Positions 25,761 to 34,347 of a DNA stretch of 64,000 nucleotides are shown here, piece by piece; position 1 is the first letter of the stretch, and the number at the start of each line of letters is the position of its first letter. Under the pieces are notes generated by a model, which made no database searches, was not told the origin of the DNA, and saw nothing but the letters and a program-made list of their open reading frames with translations. The stretch lies in contig NZ_CP011789.1 in the NCBI RefSeq assembly GCF_001636055.1, positions 2,728,001 to 2,792,000 on the forward strand. The letters are read 5' to 3'. This stretch comes from Pseudomonas putida. GTDB lineage: Bacteria > Pseudomonadota > Gammaproteobacteria > Pseudomonadales > Pseudomonadaceae. Made by a program: the position numbers and the translations under genes.

Positions 25761-26631
25761 CCCGAACCGATTCGCCGACTTGCCGCGGGTGCGCGGCCAA
25801 CTCATCGAAGTGCGCCCCGGGCGACGGCTGAGTGTGGCTGTGCAGCCCGGCAGTCATGAGCCCGACACCGTGGTGTTTCTCGGGCATGGCAGTGGTGGCA
25901 ACAAGGATCAGTGGCGCGAGCTGTGGCCAAGCCTGCGCGAGCAGGGTTACACCCTGGTGGCCTGGGACCTGCTCGGCCACGGCGACAGCGACAAGCCGCA
26001 TGACACCAGCGCCTATGCCTGGGAGGCGCTGGTGGCCGACCAGGTGGCATTGCTGCAGCGCCATGCCGGGCGGCGCAACCTGTTGGTGGGGCACTCCTAT
26101 GGCAGCGGCCTGGCCATGAGCACGTTGCTCGAGCTGCCGCGTCAGATGCCGCACGTGCGTATCGACGGCGCGTTGTTGCTGGGCAGCCTGTTGCAACGGC
26201 CTGCGGGGCGCGGTGGCTTGCTGGGCCTGCCGACCTGGTTGTTGAAGCTGTTGCGGCCGATCCTGGCCAAGGACTTTCGTGCGCGGGCCTGGCATCCGCT
26301 GGCCGACCCGGCGCTGATCGAGTACGAGGAGGGCCTGGCCCAGCGCAACCGCCTGGATGTGTTCAAGGCGCTGATGAACAGCGCGAGCTGGCCTGAGCCC
26401 GAGGCGCTTGCCGGGCTCGACCTGCCGGTACAGGTGGTGTCTGGCGACAGTGATGGGCTGACGCCCGCCAGTGGCGGAGAAGCCCTGGCGCGACAGTTGC
26501 CGCGCGCACAGTTCCAGGTGCTGGCCCAGTGCGGCCATCAGTTGATGCTTGAGCGTCCGGCACAGGTGCTGGAGGCGTTTGAGCGTCTGTTGAGGGAGGT
26601 GAAGCGTGACAACAAGCTGGTTATTTCATAA
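25747..26631 (+). CDS. Alpha/beta hydrolase
   Basis: 294-residue alpha/beta-fold hydrolase. Oxyanion-hole segment FLGHGSGGNKDQW (about 45), nucleophile elbow GHSYGSG (S117), and a late CGHQLMLERP that supplies the catalytic histidine. No signal peptide. A GTG at 25747 has AGGAGG six bases upstream; an ATG at 25753 is the alternative. It overlaps the end of the monooxygenase gene by 14 bases and is the last gene of the operon. Probably hydrolyses an ester, amide or thioester made or imported by the pathway. Confidence 0.85.
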   Translation: MPMADPNRFADLPRVRGQLIEVRPGRRLSVAVQPGSHEPDTVVFLGHGSGGNKDQWRELWPSLREQGYTLVAWDLLGHGDSDKPHDTSAYAWEALVADQVALLQRHAGRRNLLVGHSYGSGLAMSTLLELPRQMPHVRIDGALLLGSLLQRPAGRGGLLGLPTWLLKLLRPILAKDFRARAWHPLADPALIEYEEGLAQRNRLDVFKALMNSASWPEPEALAGLDLPVQVVSGDSDGLTPASGGEALARQLPRAQFQVLAQCGHQLMLERPAQVLEAFERLLREVKRDNKLVIS

Positions 26632-26714
26632 AAGAATATTTATCTAATTTTATATTCCTTTTTCGGATTTCCACTTTGAGGCACAGTGCCAGCCTTTAGC
26701 TTGGCAGGTTGGAT

Positions 26715-27224
26715 ATGGATTTGCGGCCGTCATCGACCCAACAACTGCTCGGGCAGTTGTTCGCGCAGAACTACACCTGGCTCTGCGCTCGCCTGCGCAG
26801 CCGCATGGCGTGCCCGCACAGCGCCGAAGACATCGCCTCGGAAGCCTTCGTGCGCATCCTCGGCCTGCCGGATCCGGCGGCCATTCGCGAGCCGCGGGCG
26901 ATGCTCACGACCATTGCCCAGCGCCTGCTGCAAGAGAGCTGGCGCCGCCGCGACCTCGAACGCGCCTATGTGCGCTGGGTTCGCGACCTGCCAGCGCAGG
27001 TGCAGCCTTCTCCGGAAGAGGCGCACCTGGTGATCGACAGCCTGCTGCACCTGGACCGTGTGCTCGACGGCTTGCCCGGCCAGGGCAAGGCGGCGTTCAT
27101 CCACAGTCAGCTCGGTGGCATGACCTACAGCGATATCGCTCATCGGCTGGGTATTTCCGTCAGCCGCGTACAGCAGTACATGAGCGAAGCGTTTCGCCTG
27201 TGCTACCAGGCGCTGGACACATGA
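26715..27224 (+). CDS. ECF sigma factor, FecI type (system A)
   Basis: 169-residue extracytoplasmic-function sigma factor. Region 2 (ENYTWLCARLRSR-like start, SAEDIASEAFVRIL) and region 4 (GGMTYSDIAHRLGISVSRVQQYMSEAFRLCY) are clear. Works with the FecR and TonB receptor encoded next. The ATG at 26715 is preferred over an in-frame TTG at 26709. The upstream 80 bases are A+T-rich and contain an inverted GAATAT/ATATTC pair (26634-26657), but no recognisable Fur box, unlike systems B and C. Confidence 0.9.
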   Translation: MDLRPSSTQQLLGQLFAQNYTWLCARLRSRMACPHSAEDIASEAFVRILGLPDPAAIREPRAMLTTIAQRLLQESWRRRDLERAYVRWVRDLPAQVQPSPEEAHLVIDSLLHLDRVLDGLPGQGKAAFIHSQLGGMTYSDIAHRLGISVSRVQQYMSEAFRLCYQALDT

Positions 27225-28162
27225 GCGAGCAGCCCATGGCCCAGGTGATCGACGAGGCGGCGCAGTGGATGGCGCTGCTGCATTCGGGGCACCTGAGCGA
27301 GGAGGATGCCGCCGCCTTCCAGCGTTGGCACGACGGCGATGCCATGCATGCCCAGGTATTTCGCCGCATGAGCCAGGGGCTGGGCGAGGCCAAGCGGCCA
27401 GGCTTGCAGCGCCTGCCCGAAGAGCAGGTGATCGCGGCATTGCAGCTTCCCTCCGGGCGCCGCCGGTTTCTCAGGAACAGCCTGGGTGCGCTGGGGGGCC
27501 TCGGTGTGGCGGCACTGGCAGCCAAGACCGTTGGCGAGCGCATCTGGGCGCCGGGTGATCTGCTGACTTTGACCGCAGAGCGCCGCAGCTTCGTACTCGA
27601 CGGCGGCAGCCGCCTTACCCTCGATGCGCAGACGCGGGTGAGCCCGCGCCCCCCAAGCACGCTCTACGTGCACCAGGGCGCCTTGCAACTCGAGTGCAGC
27701 GGCCCGTCCCTCACCCTGGAGACTGCGCTTGCCGACATCGAGGTGGAGCAGGGCGGCACGCTGCTGCTTGCGCAGCGTTTCGACGGCGAGGTCAGACTCA
27801 CGGTGCTTGCGCGCCAGAGCGTGGTGCGCACGCGCCAGGGCAATGCGCTGCGGGTGAGGGCGGGGCAACAGGCACGTCTGATCGCCGGGCAGGCGCCCTG
27901 GCTGGGGCGTGCGGACCCTGCGGCGAGCGCCTGGCTCAGCGGGCTGTACGAGGCGCGCGAGAGTACGCTGGGTGAGGTGGTCGAGGCCTTGCGTGCCTAC
28001 CGGCACGGCGTGCTCAGGATTACACCCGAGGCGGCGAAGTTGAAGATCAGCGGGTTGTTTCCACTGGATGACAGCGCGCGGGCATTGCGTTTGATCGCCG
28101 CCGCCTTGCCGATTCGGCTGGCGAGCGTGGGGGCGCTGTGGGTGAGTATCGACCTCGCGTGA
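27221..28162 (+). CDS. FecR-type anti-sigma/regulator (system A)
   Basis: 313-residue FecR-family protein. N-terminal DUF4880 helices in the cytoplasm (EAAQWMALLHSGHLSEEDAAAFQRWHDGDAMH), a membrane segment near residues 88-104 (LGALGGLGVAALAAKT), then a periplasmic FecR domain and C-terminal STN-like contact region (GLFPLDDSARALRLIAAALPIRL). It relays the signal from the receptor to the sigma factor. ATGA overlap with the sigma gene. Confidence 0.9.
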   Translation: MSEQPMAQVIDEAAQWMALLHSGHLSEEDAAAFQRWHDGDAMHAQVFRRMSQGLGEAKRPGLQRLPEEQVIAALQLPSGRRRFLRNSLGALGGLGVAALAAKTVGERIWAPGDLLTLTAERRSFVLDGGSRLTLDAQTRVSPRPPSTLYVHQGALQLECSGPSLTLETALADIEVEQGGTLLLAQRFDGEVRLTVLARQSVVRTRQGNALRVRAGQQARLIAGQAPWLGRADPAASAWLSGLYEARESTLGEVVEALRAYRHGVLRITPEAAKLKISGLFPLDDSARALRLIAAALPIRLASVGALWVSIDLA

Positions 28163-28190
28163 TGCATAAGCTAAGCACCAATCGATCCAA

Positions 28191-28252
28191 GCCTTTTCTG
28201 CAGGTTTCGCCCGCTGGTTGCTCATTAGCGCAAACCCCACTGCAGAAAAGGC
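28191..28252 (+). promoter_or_regulatory. Leader hairpin that masks the ribosome-binding site of receptor A
   Basis: GCCTTTTCTGCAG (28191-28203) pairs perfectly with CTGCAGAAAAGGC (28240-28252), 13 bp. Inside, GTTT/AAAC and CGC/GCG extend the stem, leaving a loop of about 17 bases. The right arm contains the only Shine-Dalgarno candidate (AAAAGG, 28247-28251), six bases before the ATG at 28258. Confidence 0.65.
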
Positions 28253-28257
28253 CAGCC

Positions 28258-30933
28258 ATGCCCAACCCGATTCACGCCACGTTTCGCCACTCCTGCCTTG
28301 CCCTCGCCGTCGCCTTGGGCAGTAGCCTGCTGGCGCCTGGCAGCCACGCACTGGCTGCCGAGCCCCTGGTCGACTACGCCCTGCCGGCTGGCGACCTGGG
28401 CCAGACCCTGGTGCAGATCTCACGCCAGAGCGGCGTACCGATTGCCTTCGACCCGCAGCATGTCGCCGGCCAGCGCGCACCCTCACTGCAAGGGCGCTAC
28501 AGCAGTGACCAGGCTCTGGAACAGGTGCTCCAGGGCAGTGGCCTGGAATATCGCCAGGGCGAGGACGGCGTGGTGATTTCCGCTGCACCTGCCGCCTCCG
28601 CTGCGGCAGGTAAAGCCCGCGCTCAGGGTGCCAGCCAGGACGTCCGCCTGGAGCAAGTGATCGTCACGGGCACCCGTGCCCAGGAGCGCACGGCCAGCGC
28701 GTCGCTGTCGCCGATCGACATCATTTCCGCCGAAAGCCTGGGCGCCACCGGCTCCGAGGAACTGGGCGCAGTGCTGGCGCGGTTGATTCCCTCGATCAGC
28801 TTCCCGCGGCCGAGCCTGGTCGACGGTGCCGAGCTGGCGCGGCCGGCGCAATTGCGCGGTCTGTCGCCCGACCAGGTGCTGGTGCTGGTCAACGGCAAGC
28901 GCCGGCACAGCGGGGCGTTCGTCAACCTCGGCGGCGCCGCTGGGCGCGGTTCGGCGCCGGTGGACCTCAACGCCATCCCGATCTCGGCGATCGACCATAT
29001 CGAAGTGCTGCGCGACGGTGCGTCGGCGCGCTACGGGTCCGATGCCATCGCCGGGGTGATCAACGTGATCCTCAAGCACGATGCCAGCGGAGGTTCGGTC
29101 AGTACCCGCTTCGGTCAATACAACAAGGGCGATGGCATCCAGCGCCAAGCGTCGGCCAACACCGGTCTTGCGCTGGGCGACAAGGGCTGGCTGAACCTCT
29201 CCGCCGAGGGCAGCGACAACGACTACACCAACCGCGCCGGTGATGACCTGCGCCCCGGCAGCCTTGGCTCCACCACCTACGGCCAGCAGGTGTTCCGCCA
29301 GGGCGAGCCGGCCAACGACAACCTCAAGTTCTTCCTCAATGGCCAGCTCGACCTCAACGAACAGGCCCAGCTCTATGCCTTTGGCGGCTACCGCAAGACC
29401 CACGGCCAGACGGCGGCCTTCTACCGCGCCAGCAACAACTCCGGCAACGTGCAGAGCCTCTACCCGAATGGCTTCCTGCCCTTGATCAACGGCACGCTGG
29501 AGGATTCCTCGCTGACCACCGGCCTGCGCGGCGACCTGGGCCAGGACTGGCGCTACGATCTCTCGGCCAGCTACGGTCGCAACGACTACGGCATCAATAC
29601 CCGCACGCTCAACCGCGCGCTGTTCAACGACACCGGCAGCACCCCGCTGAGTTTCGACAATGGCCGCCTGACCAGCGAGCAGAAACAAGTGACCCTGGAC
29701 CTGGCCCGCGATGTCGAACTGGGCTGGCTGCCTTATCCGGTGTCGGTGGCGGTGGGGGCCGAGTACCTGCACCAGGGCTACGAGGTCAACGCCGGGGAGC
29801 CGGCCTCCTACTACAAGAGCGGCAGCCAGGGCTACGCCGGTTTCCGCGATGCCGATGCCGGGCACTGGACCCGGCAGAACTTCGCCCAGTACCTGGACCT
29901 GGAAACCAAGTTCAGCGACAAGCTCGGTGTCTCCGCCGCCGCCCGTCACGAGGACTACAGTGACTTCGGCTCGAACGTCAGTGGCTCGCTCTCGGCGCGC
30001 TACGACTTCACCCCGGCGGTGGCGGTGCGCGGTAGCCTCTCCACGGGCTTTCGCGCACCGTCACTGGCCCAGCAGCACTTCGCGTCGACCTCCTCGCAAC
30101 TGGTCGACGGGGTGATCCAGGAGGCAGGGATCTTCCCGGTGGATGCGCCGGTTTCCCGCCTGCTCGGGGCAGACGAATTGAAGGCGGAAAAGTCGCGCAA
30201 CTACAGCCTCGGCCTGGTCCTGCGCCCGGCCGACGACCTGCAGATCACCGCCGACGTCTACCGGATCGATATCCGCGACCGCATCACCCTGTCGTCGAAC
30301 CTGCGCCTGAACCAGACGGCCATCGACTACCTGCGCGCCGGTGGTGTGGGCGATATCAACTACACCAGCGCCCGTTACTTCACCAATGGCGCGGATACCC
30401 GCACCACCGGCGTGGACCTGGTGGCCAGCTATCGCTACCAGTTCGACAACGGTGTGCGCTGGAGCACCACGGCGGGCTACAACTACAACCACACCAAGGT
30501 CACCGACACCAAGGAAGACCCGGCCATCCTCGCCCAACTGGGGCTGCCGACCACCTCCTTGCTGGAGCGTCGCGAGCGCCTTGGCCTGCTGGGCGATACC
30601 ACGCCCGAACACAAGTTGACCCTGGGCAACGACTTCAACCTTGGCAACTGGACACTGCGCAGCAACCTGGTGCGTTATGGCAGCTATACCAGCTACCAGA
30701 ACGACACCAGCTTCCCGGACCAGACCTTCGCCGCGCAGTGGGTGCTGGACCTGGCGCTGGACTACAGCCATGACAACTGGTTGTTCACCGTGGGCAGCGA
30801 CAACGTGACCAACCAGGTACCCGAGAAGCTGGATTTCGCCAACAGCTCGGGTGGCAACCTCAAGTACTCGACGTTCTCGCCTTATGGCTACAGCGGGGCC
30901 TTCTACTATGCGCGCCTGACCTATGCATGGTGA
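28258..30933 (+). CDS. TonB-dependent receptor with STN signalling domain (system A)
   Basis: 891-residue outer-membrane transducer. A signal peptide (to about residue 35, HALAAE) precedes an STN domain (VDYALPAGDLGQTLVQISRQ, residues about 37-105) that contacts FecR, then a plug with QLRGLSPDQVLVLVNGKRRHSG and IDHIEVLRDGASARYGSDAIAGVINVILK, and a barrel ending YYARLTYAW. The plug is strikingly similar to the island receptor at 13960, so the two likely take related ligands. The frame extends upstream to 28138, but the ATG at 28258 begins the signal peptide. Confidence 0.92.
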   Translation: MPNPIHATFRHSCLALAVALGSSLLAPGSHALAAEPLVDYALPAGDLGQTLVQISRQSGVPIAFDPQHVAGQRAPSLQGRYSSDQALEQVLQGSGLEYRQGEDGVVISAAPAASAAAGKARAQGASQDVRLEQVIVTGTRAQERTASASLSPIDIISAESLGATGSEELGAVLARLIPSISFPRPSLVDGAELARPAQLRGLSPDQVLVLVNGKRRHSGAFVNLGGAAGRGSAPVDLNAIPISAIDHIEVLRDGASARYGSDAIAGVINVILKHDASGGSVSTRFGQYNKGDGIQRQASANTGLALGDKGWLNLSAEGSDNDYTNRAGDDLRPGSLGSTTYGQQVFRQGEPANDNLKFFLNGQLDLNEQAQLYAFGGYRKTHGQTAAFYRASNNSGNVQSLYPNGFLPLINGTLEDSSLTTGLRGDLGQDWRYDLSASYGRNDYGINTRTLNRALFNDTGSTPLSFDNGRLTSEQKQVTLDLARDVELGWLPYPVSVAVGAEYLHQGYEVNAGEPASYYKSGSQGYAGFRDADAGHWTRQNFAQYLDLETKFSDKLGVSAAARHEDYSDFGSNVSGSLSARYDFTPAVAVRGSLSTGFRAPSLAQQHFASTSSQLVDGVIQEAGIFPVDAPVSRLLGADELKAEKSRNYSLGLVLRPADDLQITADVYRIDIRDRITLSSNLRLNQTAIDYLRAGGVGDINYTSARYFTNGADTRTTGVDLVASYRYQFDNGVRWSTTAGYNYNHTKVTDTKEDPAILAQLGLPTTSLLERRERLGLLGDTTPEHKLTLGNDFNLGNWTLRSNLVRYGSYTSYQNDTSFPDQTFAAQWVLDLALDYSHDNWLFTVGSDNVTNQVPEKLDFANSSGGNLKYSTFSPYGYSGAFYYARLTYAW

Positions 30934-31017
30934 GGCCTGCCAGCACGAACCCCGTGCAGGAGGGCGCCGGCCCGCGAACAGGACACCGCGCGCTCTGCCT
31001 CTGGCTCCCGGGCCAGG

Positions 31018-31506
31018 TCAGGCCACGAAGATCTTGCGTGGGCTGTAGTGCGAGATCCAGCCTGCCAGCGAACCGAGGGTGCTGGCGCCGGCCATGTGCG
31101 CCAGGCTCTCCAGCGACGGCTCAAGGTGTGCGGCGAACCAGGCCACCAGGCCCAGGAAGTAGCACAGCAGGTTGTTCATCGCCGGCAGGCCGCGCAGGCT
31201 GACCACGATGACTGCCACCAGGAACACCACCATCGGGATCGCCAGCAATGCGCCGACGCTCGGCGCGAGCAGGCCTACGCCTGCTGCCGCCAGCGCGCCG
31301 AAGACCAGGCCGAGCCAGACGCAGCCCAGGTTCTCCAATGTCGAGCGGGTGGTCAGGCCGCGGGTGAAGAAAGCGATCCAGCCGATGAACATGGCCCAGA
31401 CCGGCACTTGCATGGCCAGGGCTGTGGCGGAGGCTGCGGCGGCGGTGACCGCTGCGACCAGGGTGACGGTCAGGTAGTGGCTGCGGGAAACGGGAAGGTT
31501 GCTCAT
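31018..31506 (-). CDS. DUF1097 domain membrane protein
   Basis: 162-residue integral membrane protein with about five hydrophobic segments and little soluble sequence. The pattern (VPVWAMFIGWIAFFTRG, FLVAVIVVSLRGLPAMNN, ASTLGSLAGWISHY) fits the DUF1097 family, of unknown function. The ATG at 31506 is chosen over the longer frame to 31596, whose extra residues are polar and atypical. Upstream DNA is A+T-rich with an AACAAAT/ATTTGTT inverted repeat (31604-31628). Confidence 0.75.
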   Translation of the reverse strand: MSNLPVSRSHYLTVTLVAAVTAAAASATALAMQVPVWAMFIGWIAFFTRGLTTRSTLENLGCVWLGLVFGALAAAGVGLLAPSVGALLAIPMVVFLVAVIVVSLRGLPAMNNLLCYFLGLVAWFAAHLEPSLESLAHMAGASTLGSLAGWISHYSPRKIFVA

Positions 31507-31656
31507 CGTGTGGTTCCTGTGGGGTGGGTTGACAGCCGGATTCTGGTCCGATTCCCCAGCGGGATAATCACCTGAGCAAGAGCTTGTTAATTCCATTTAC
31601 ATTAACAAATCAATTGTAATAATTTGTTTGTGCTTGGAAATTGAAACAAAAGATGT

Positions 31657-33114
31657 TCATTTGTTTCTGTGTGTTTTGACCCTTCCTGTGTCGTCCAGCG
31701 CCTTCCACACCGCTTCCAACTGGCTTACCGCTGCCATCGCGTCTTCGGCGCAGATGAAATTGGCAAAGCCCATCAGCAGCCCTTGCTCTGGCGAGGGTTG
31801 GGCCCGCCACTCGCCCAGTGCGTGCAGCGCCATGCCCTCCGCTCGTGCGCTGGAGGCGAGCAGGCGCTCGTCGGTTGCATCCAGGATATGCGCCAGCACA
31901 TGGATGCCTCCGGCCTGCTGTTGCACGCTCAGGCGTGTGCCCAGGCGTTCCTGCAAGGCATCGACCAGGTAGCCGCGACGGGAGGCGTACAGCTTGCGCA
32001 TCTTGTTCAGGTGGCGGGCAAAGTGGCCTTGCTCCATGAACTGCGCCACGGTCGCCTGCGGCGCGATGGCCCCAGGGCCTGGCAGGTGACAGGCGCTGTG
32101 GTTGAAGCGCTCGACCTGGGAAATCGGCACCACCAGATAGGCCAGGCGCAGGCCGGGATACAGCACTTTGCTGAAGGTGCCGGTGTAGAGCACGCGTCCT
32201 TCGCGGTCCAGGCTCTTGAGCGCAGGCAGGGGGCGGCCGTGATAGCGGAATTCGCTGTCGTAGTCGTCCTCCACGATCCAGGCATCGGCGCCCATGGCCC
32301 AGTCCAGCAGGTCCAGTCGCCGCTGCAGGCTGAGCGCCACGCCCATTGGGCTCTGGTGGGTCGGTGTGACCACCGCGAACCGCGCCTGCGCCGCCAGGCG
32401 CCGACCTTGCGCGACATCCAGGCCGTCGCGGTCCACCGCCACCGGTTGCAGGCGCATGCCGAGGTGCTCCAGGCACTGGCGCGCGTGCAGGTAGCCCGGG
32501 TCTTCGTACCAGCCCAGGTCGCCGGGGCGCAGCAGGGTTCGGCATACCAGGTCGAGCGCGCCACGGTAGCCATTGGTGACGAACACCTGCTCATGGCTGC
32601 AGTTGATGCCGCGGGAAATGCCCAGGTAGGTGGCGATGGCGCGCCGCAATTGCGTATGGCCGGCGGGCGGTGGTGTGATCATGGCCGGATTGTCGAGGCC
32701 GCGCAGGTGACGCGCTGCCAGACGCGCCCAGGTCTTGCGCGGGAAGGCATCCAAGGCTGGCAGCCCGAGGCGGAAGGGCGGCAGCTCGGTGCGTGGGTCC
32801 TGTTTCTGCTGCGGCGAAGGTGCAGCCTGCTCGAGGTTGATCTGGGCGCTGCCGGACAGTTTGCACAGTCCTGGCGCAACCCTCGTGCCCGCCGCTCCGC
32901 GGGTGATGAAATAGCCTTCGCCGACCAGCATCTGGTAAGCCATCTCCACCGTGCCCCGGGCCAGATTCAGCTCACTGGCCAGGCTGCGCACCGAGGGCAC
33001 TCGGTCACCCGCTCGCAGCTTGCCTTTGGCAATCGCTTCGCGATAGCGCTGGTAGAGCTGCAGGTAGATGGGCGCGGTATGTTCGCGGCTGGGTTTGAGC
33101 TGCTGCAGGTCCAT
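31657..33114 (-). CDS. MocR/PdxR-family transcriptional regulator (GntR HTH plus aminotransferase-like domain)
   Basis: 485-residue regulator. N-terminal GntR winged helix (PIYLQLYQRYREAIAKGKL ... VPSVRSLASELNLARGTVEMAYQML) is joined to a fold-type I aminotransferase domain. The pyridoxal-phosphate lysine is K316 in GTFSK, with VEDDYDSEFRY supplying the PLP-contact aspartate. Such proteins sense PLP or amino-type ligands and usually control a divergent gene, here the acetyltransferase starting 94 bases away. The ATG at 33114 is chosen; another at 33165 is possible. A short inverted repeat (GAAACAAA/TTTGTTTC, 31643-31667) spans its stop codon. Confidence 0.9.
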   Translation of the reverse strand: MDLQQLKPSREHTAPIYLQLYQRYREAIAKGKLRAGDRVPSVRSLASELNLARGTVEMAYQMLVGEGYFITRGAAGTRVAPGLCKLSGSAQINLEQAAPSPQQKQDPRTELPPFRLGLPALDAFPRKTWARLAARHLRGLDNPAMITPPPAGHTQLRRAIATYLGISRGINCSHEQVFVTNGYRGALDLVCRTLLRPGDLGWYEDPGYLHARQCLEHLGMRLQPVAVDRDGLDVAQGRRLAAQARFAVVTPTHQSPMGVALSLQRRLDLLDWAMGADAWIVEDDYDSEFRYHGRPLPALKSLDREGRVLYTGTFSKVLYPGLRLAYLVVPISQVERFNHSACHLPGPGAIAPQATVAQFMEQGHFARHLNKMRKLYASRRGYLVDALQERLGTRLSVQQQAGGIHVLAHILDATDERLLASSARAEGMALHALGEWRAQPSPEQGLLMGFANFICAEDAMAAVSQLEAVWKALDDTGRVKTHRNK

Positions 33115-33207
33115 GGGGCATGTCCCATTCAATTGAGCGATTCTTGCACCTGTGAGGTAGGTCATGATCTTCCTAGAGTGGCGGCCAGACCTCAAGAGAC
33201 ACATGCC

Positions 33208-33639
33208 ATGAATACCTTTCGCCTGGCCCACGTTGAAACCGACGCGCAGTTGCAAGCCTGCTTTGCAGTGATGAGCGAACTGCGACCCCATCTTGCCGAT
33301 ACCGCCGCGTTCATTGACCAGGTACGGCGCCAGGCCGGCCAGAACTATCGCCTGCTGGCGGCCTGGCAGGGCGAGGAGGCCAAGGCGCTGGCCGGTTACC
33401 GGTTGCAGGAGAACCTGCTCTACGGACGCTTCCTGTATGTCGATGACCTGGTCGCCAGCGTCGAGGCCCGCAGCCACGGCCTCGGCGCGGCCCTGATCGA
33501 TGCCTTGCGCGAGGAGGCCCGGGCACAGGGCTGCGCGCACCTTGTGCTCGATACCGCGCTGGGCAACGCCTTGGGCCAGCGTTTCTATTTCCGCCAGGGC
33601 CTGCTGGCCAAGGCCATGCACTTCAGCCAGGCCCTGTAG
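33208..33639 (+). CDS. GNAT family N-acetyltransferase
   Basis: 143-residue GNAT enzyme with the acetyl-CoA loop in the form SHGLGAALIDALREEAR and C-terminal LGQRFYFRQG. It is divergently transcribed from the MocR regulator, which probably controls it. Substrate unknown; small amines or PLP-related metabolites are possible given the regulator type, but this is inference. Confidence 0.85.
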   Translation: MNTFRLAHVETDAQLQACFAVMSELRPHLADTAAFIDQVRRQAGQNYRLLAAWQGEEAKALAGYRLQENLLYGRFLYVDDLVASVEARSHGLGAALIDALREEARAQGCAHLVLDTALGNALGQRFYFRQGLLAKAMHFSQAL

Positions 33640-33676
33640 CCCGACGTTTCGCTTTTCCCACTCCCGGAGACTACCG

Positions 33677-33733
33677 ATGAGCCCGTGTCCACTGGCCTGC
33701 ATCCGCAAGCCCCTGTTCGGAACCCCCGCATGA
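33677..33733 (+). CDS. Possible 18-residue leader peptide coupled to the azoreductase gene
   Basis: A short reading frame starts with ATG at 33677, seven bases after GGAG, and encodes MSPCPLACIRKPLFGTPA. Its TGA overlaps the azoreductase ATG as ATGA (33730-33733). The peptide has two cysteines five apart. The downstream gene has only a weak GGAA of its own, so translation of the small frame may be needed to open it. No homologue is recognised; it could also be chance. Confidence 0.4.
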   Translation: MSPCPLACIRKPLFGTPA

Positions 33734-34347
33734 ATATTCTGCATATCGATTGCAGCACCAGGGCCGACTCCCACAGCCGGGCGCTTTCGGCAGCGCTTGT
33801 CGCCCACTTGTCCAAAGACATGCCCCAGGTGCGGGTGACCCGCCGTGGCCTGGGCCTGGCGCCCATCGCCCATGCGTCGGCAGCCTACGCCGACGGCCTG
33901 CAATCGCCCCAGGCGCTGCAGGAGGCACTGGCTGGCTCGGCCATGACGCTGTCCGAGCAACTGATCGTGGAAGTCGAGCACGCCGACGTGCTGGTGATCG
34001 GTACACCGATGCACAATTTCACCGTGCCATCGGTGTTCAAGGCCTGGCTCGACCAGGTACTGCGCGTCGGACGCACCATCGGTCGTACAGCCGAGGGACG
34101 CAAGACCGGCCTGCTCGTCGATCGCCCGGTGCATGTGGCGATCGCTGCCGGCGGTTTTTTCAGCGGCGAGCGTCCCAGCCAGCCCGACTTTCTCACCCCC
34201 TACCTGAGCGCCGCCTTTGCCTGCATCGGCCTGCATTCGGTGCATTACCTGGCTTTGCAGGGCACCGCGGTACTTGAGCCTGCGCAACTGCGCGTCGAGC
34301 ATGAGCGGCTGCTGGACAGTCTGGCTGAGGGGAGGGCGCGTCCATGA
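33730..34347 (+). CDS. azoR: FMN-dependent NADH:azoreductase/quinone reductase (AzoR-like)
   Basis: 205-residue flavodoxin-fold oxidoreductase. N-terminal phosphate-binding loop LHIDCSTRADSHSRAL, FMN-contact TPMHNFTVPSVFKAWLDQVLRVGRTI and C-terminal GLHSVHYLALQGT match AzoR. These enzymes reduce azo dyes and quinones with NADH and can release reduced flavin. The ATG at 33730 is favoured over an in-frame ATG at 33685, because the family starts right at the first strand. Overlaps the next membrane protein gene by ATGA. Confidence 0.88.
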   Translation: MNILHIDCSTRADSHSRALSAALVAHLSKDMPQVRVTRRGLGLAPIAHASAAYADGLQSPQALQEALAGSAMTLSEQLIVEVEHADVLVIGTPMHNFTVPSVFKAWLDQVLRVGRTIGRTAEGRKTGLLVDRPVHVAIAAGGFFSGERPSQPDFLTPYLSAAFACIGLHSVHYLALQGTAVLEPAQLRVEHERLLDSLAEGRARP

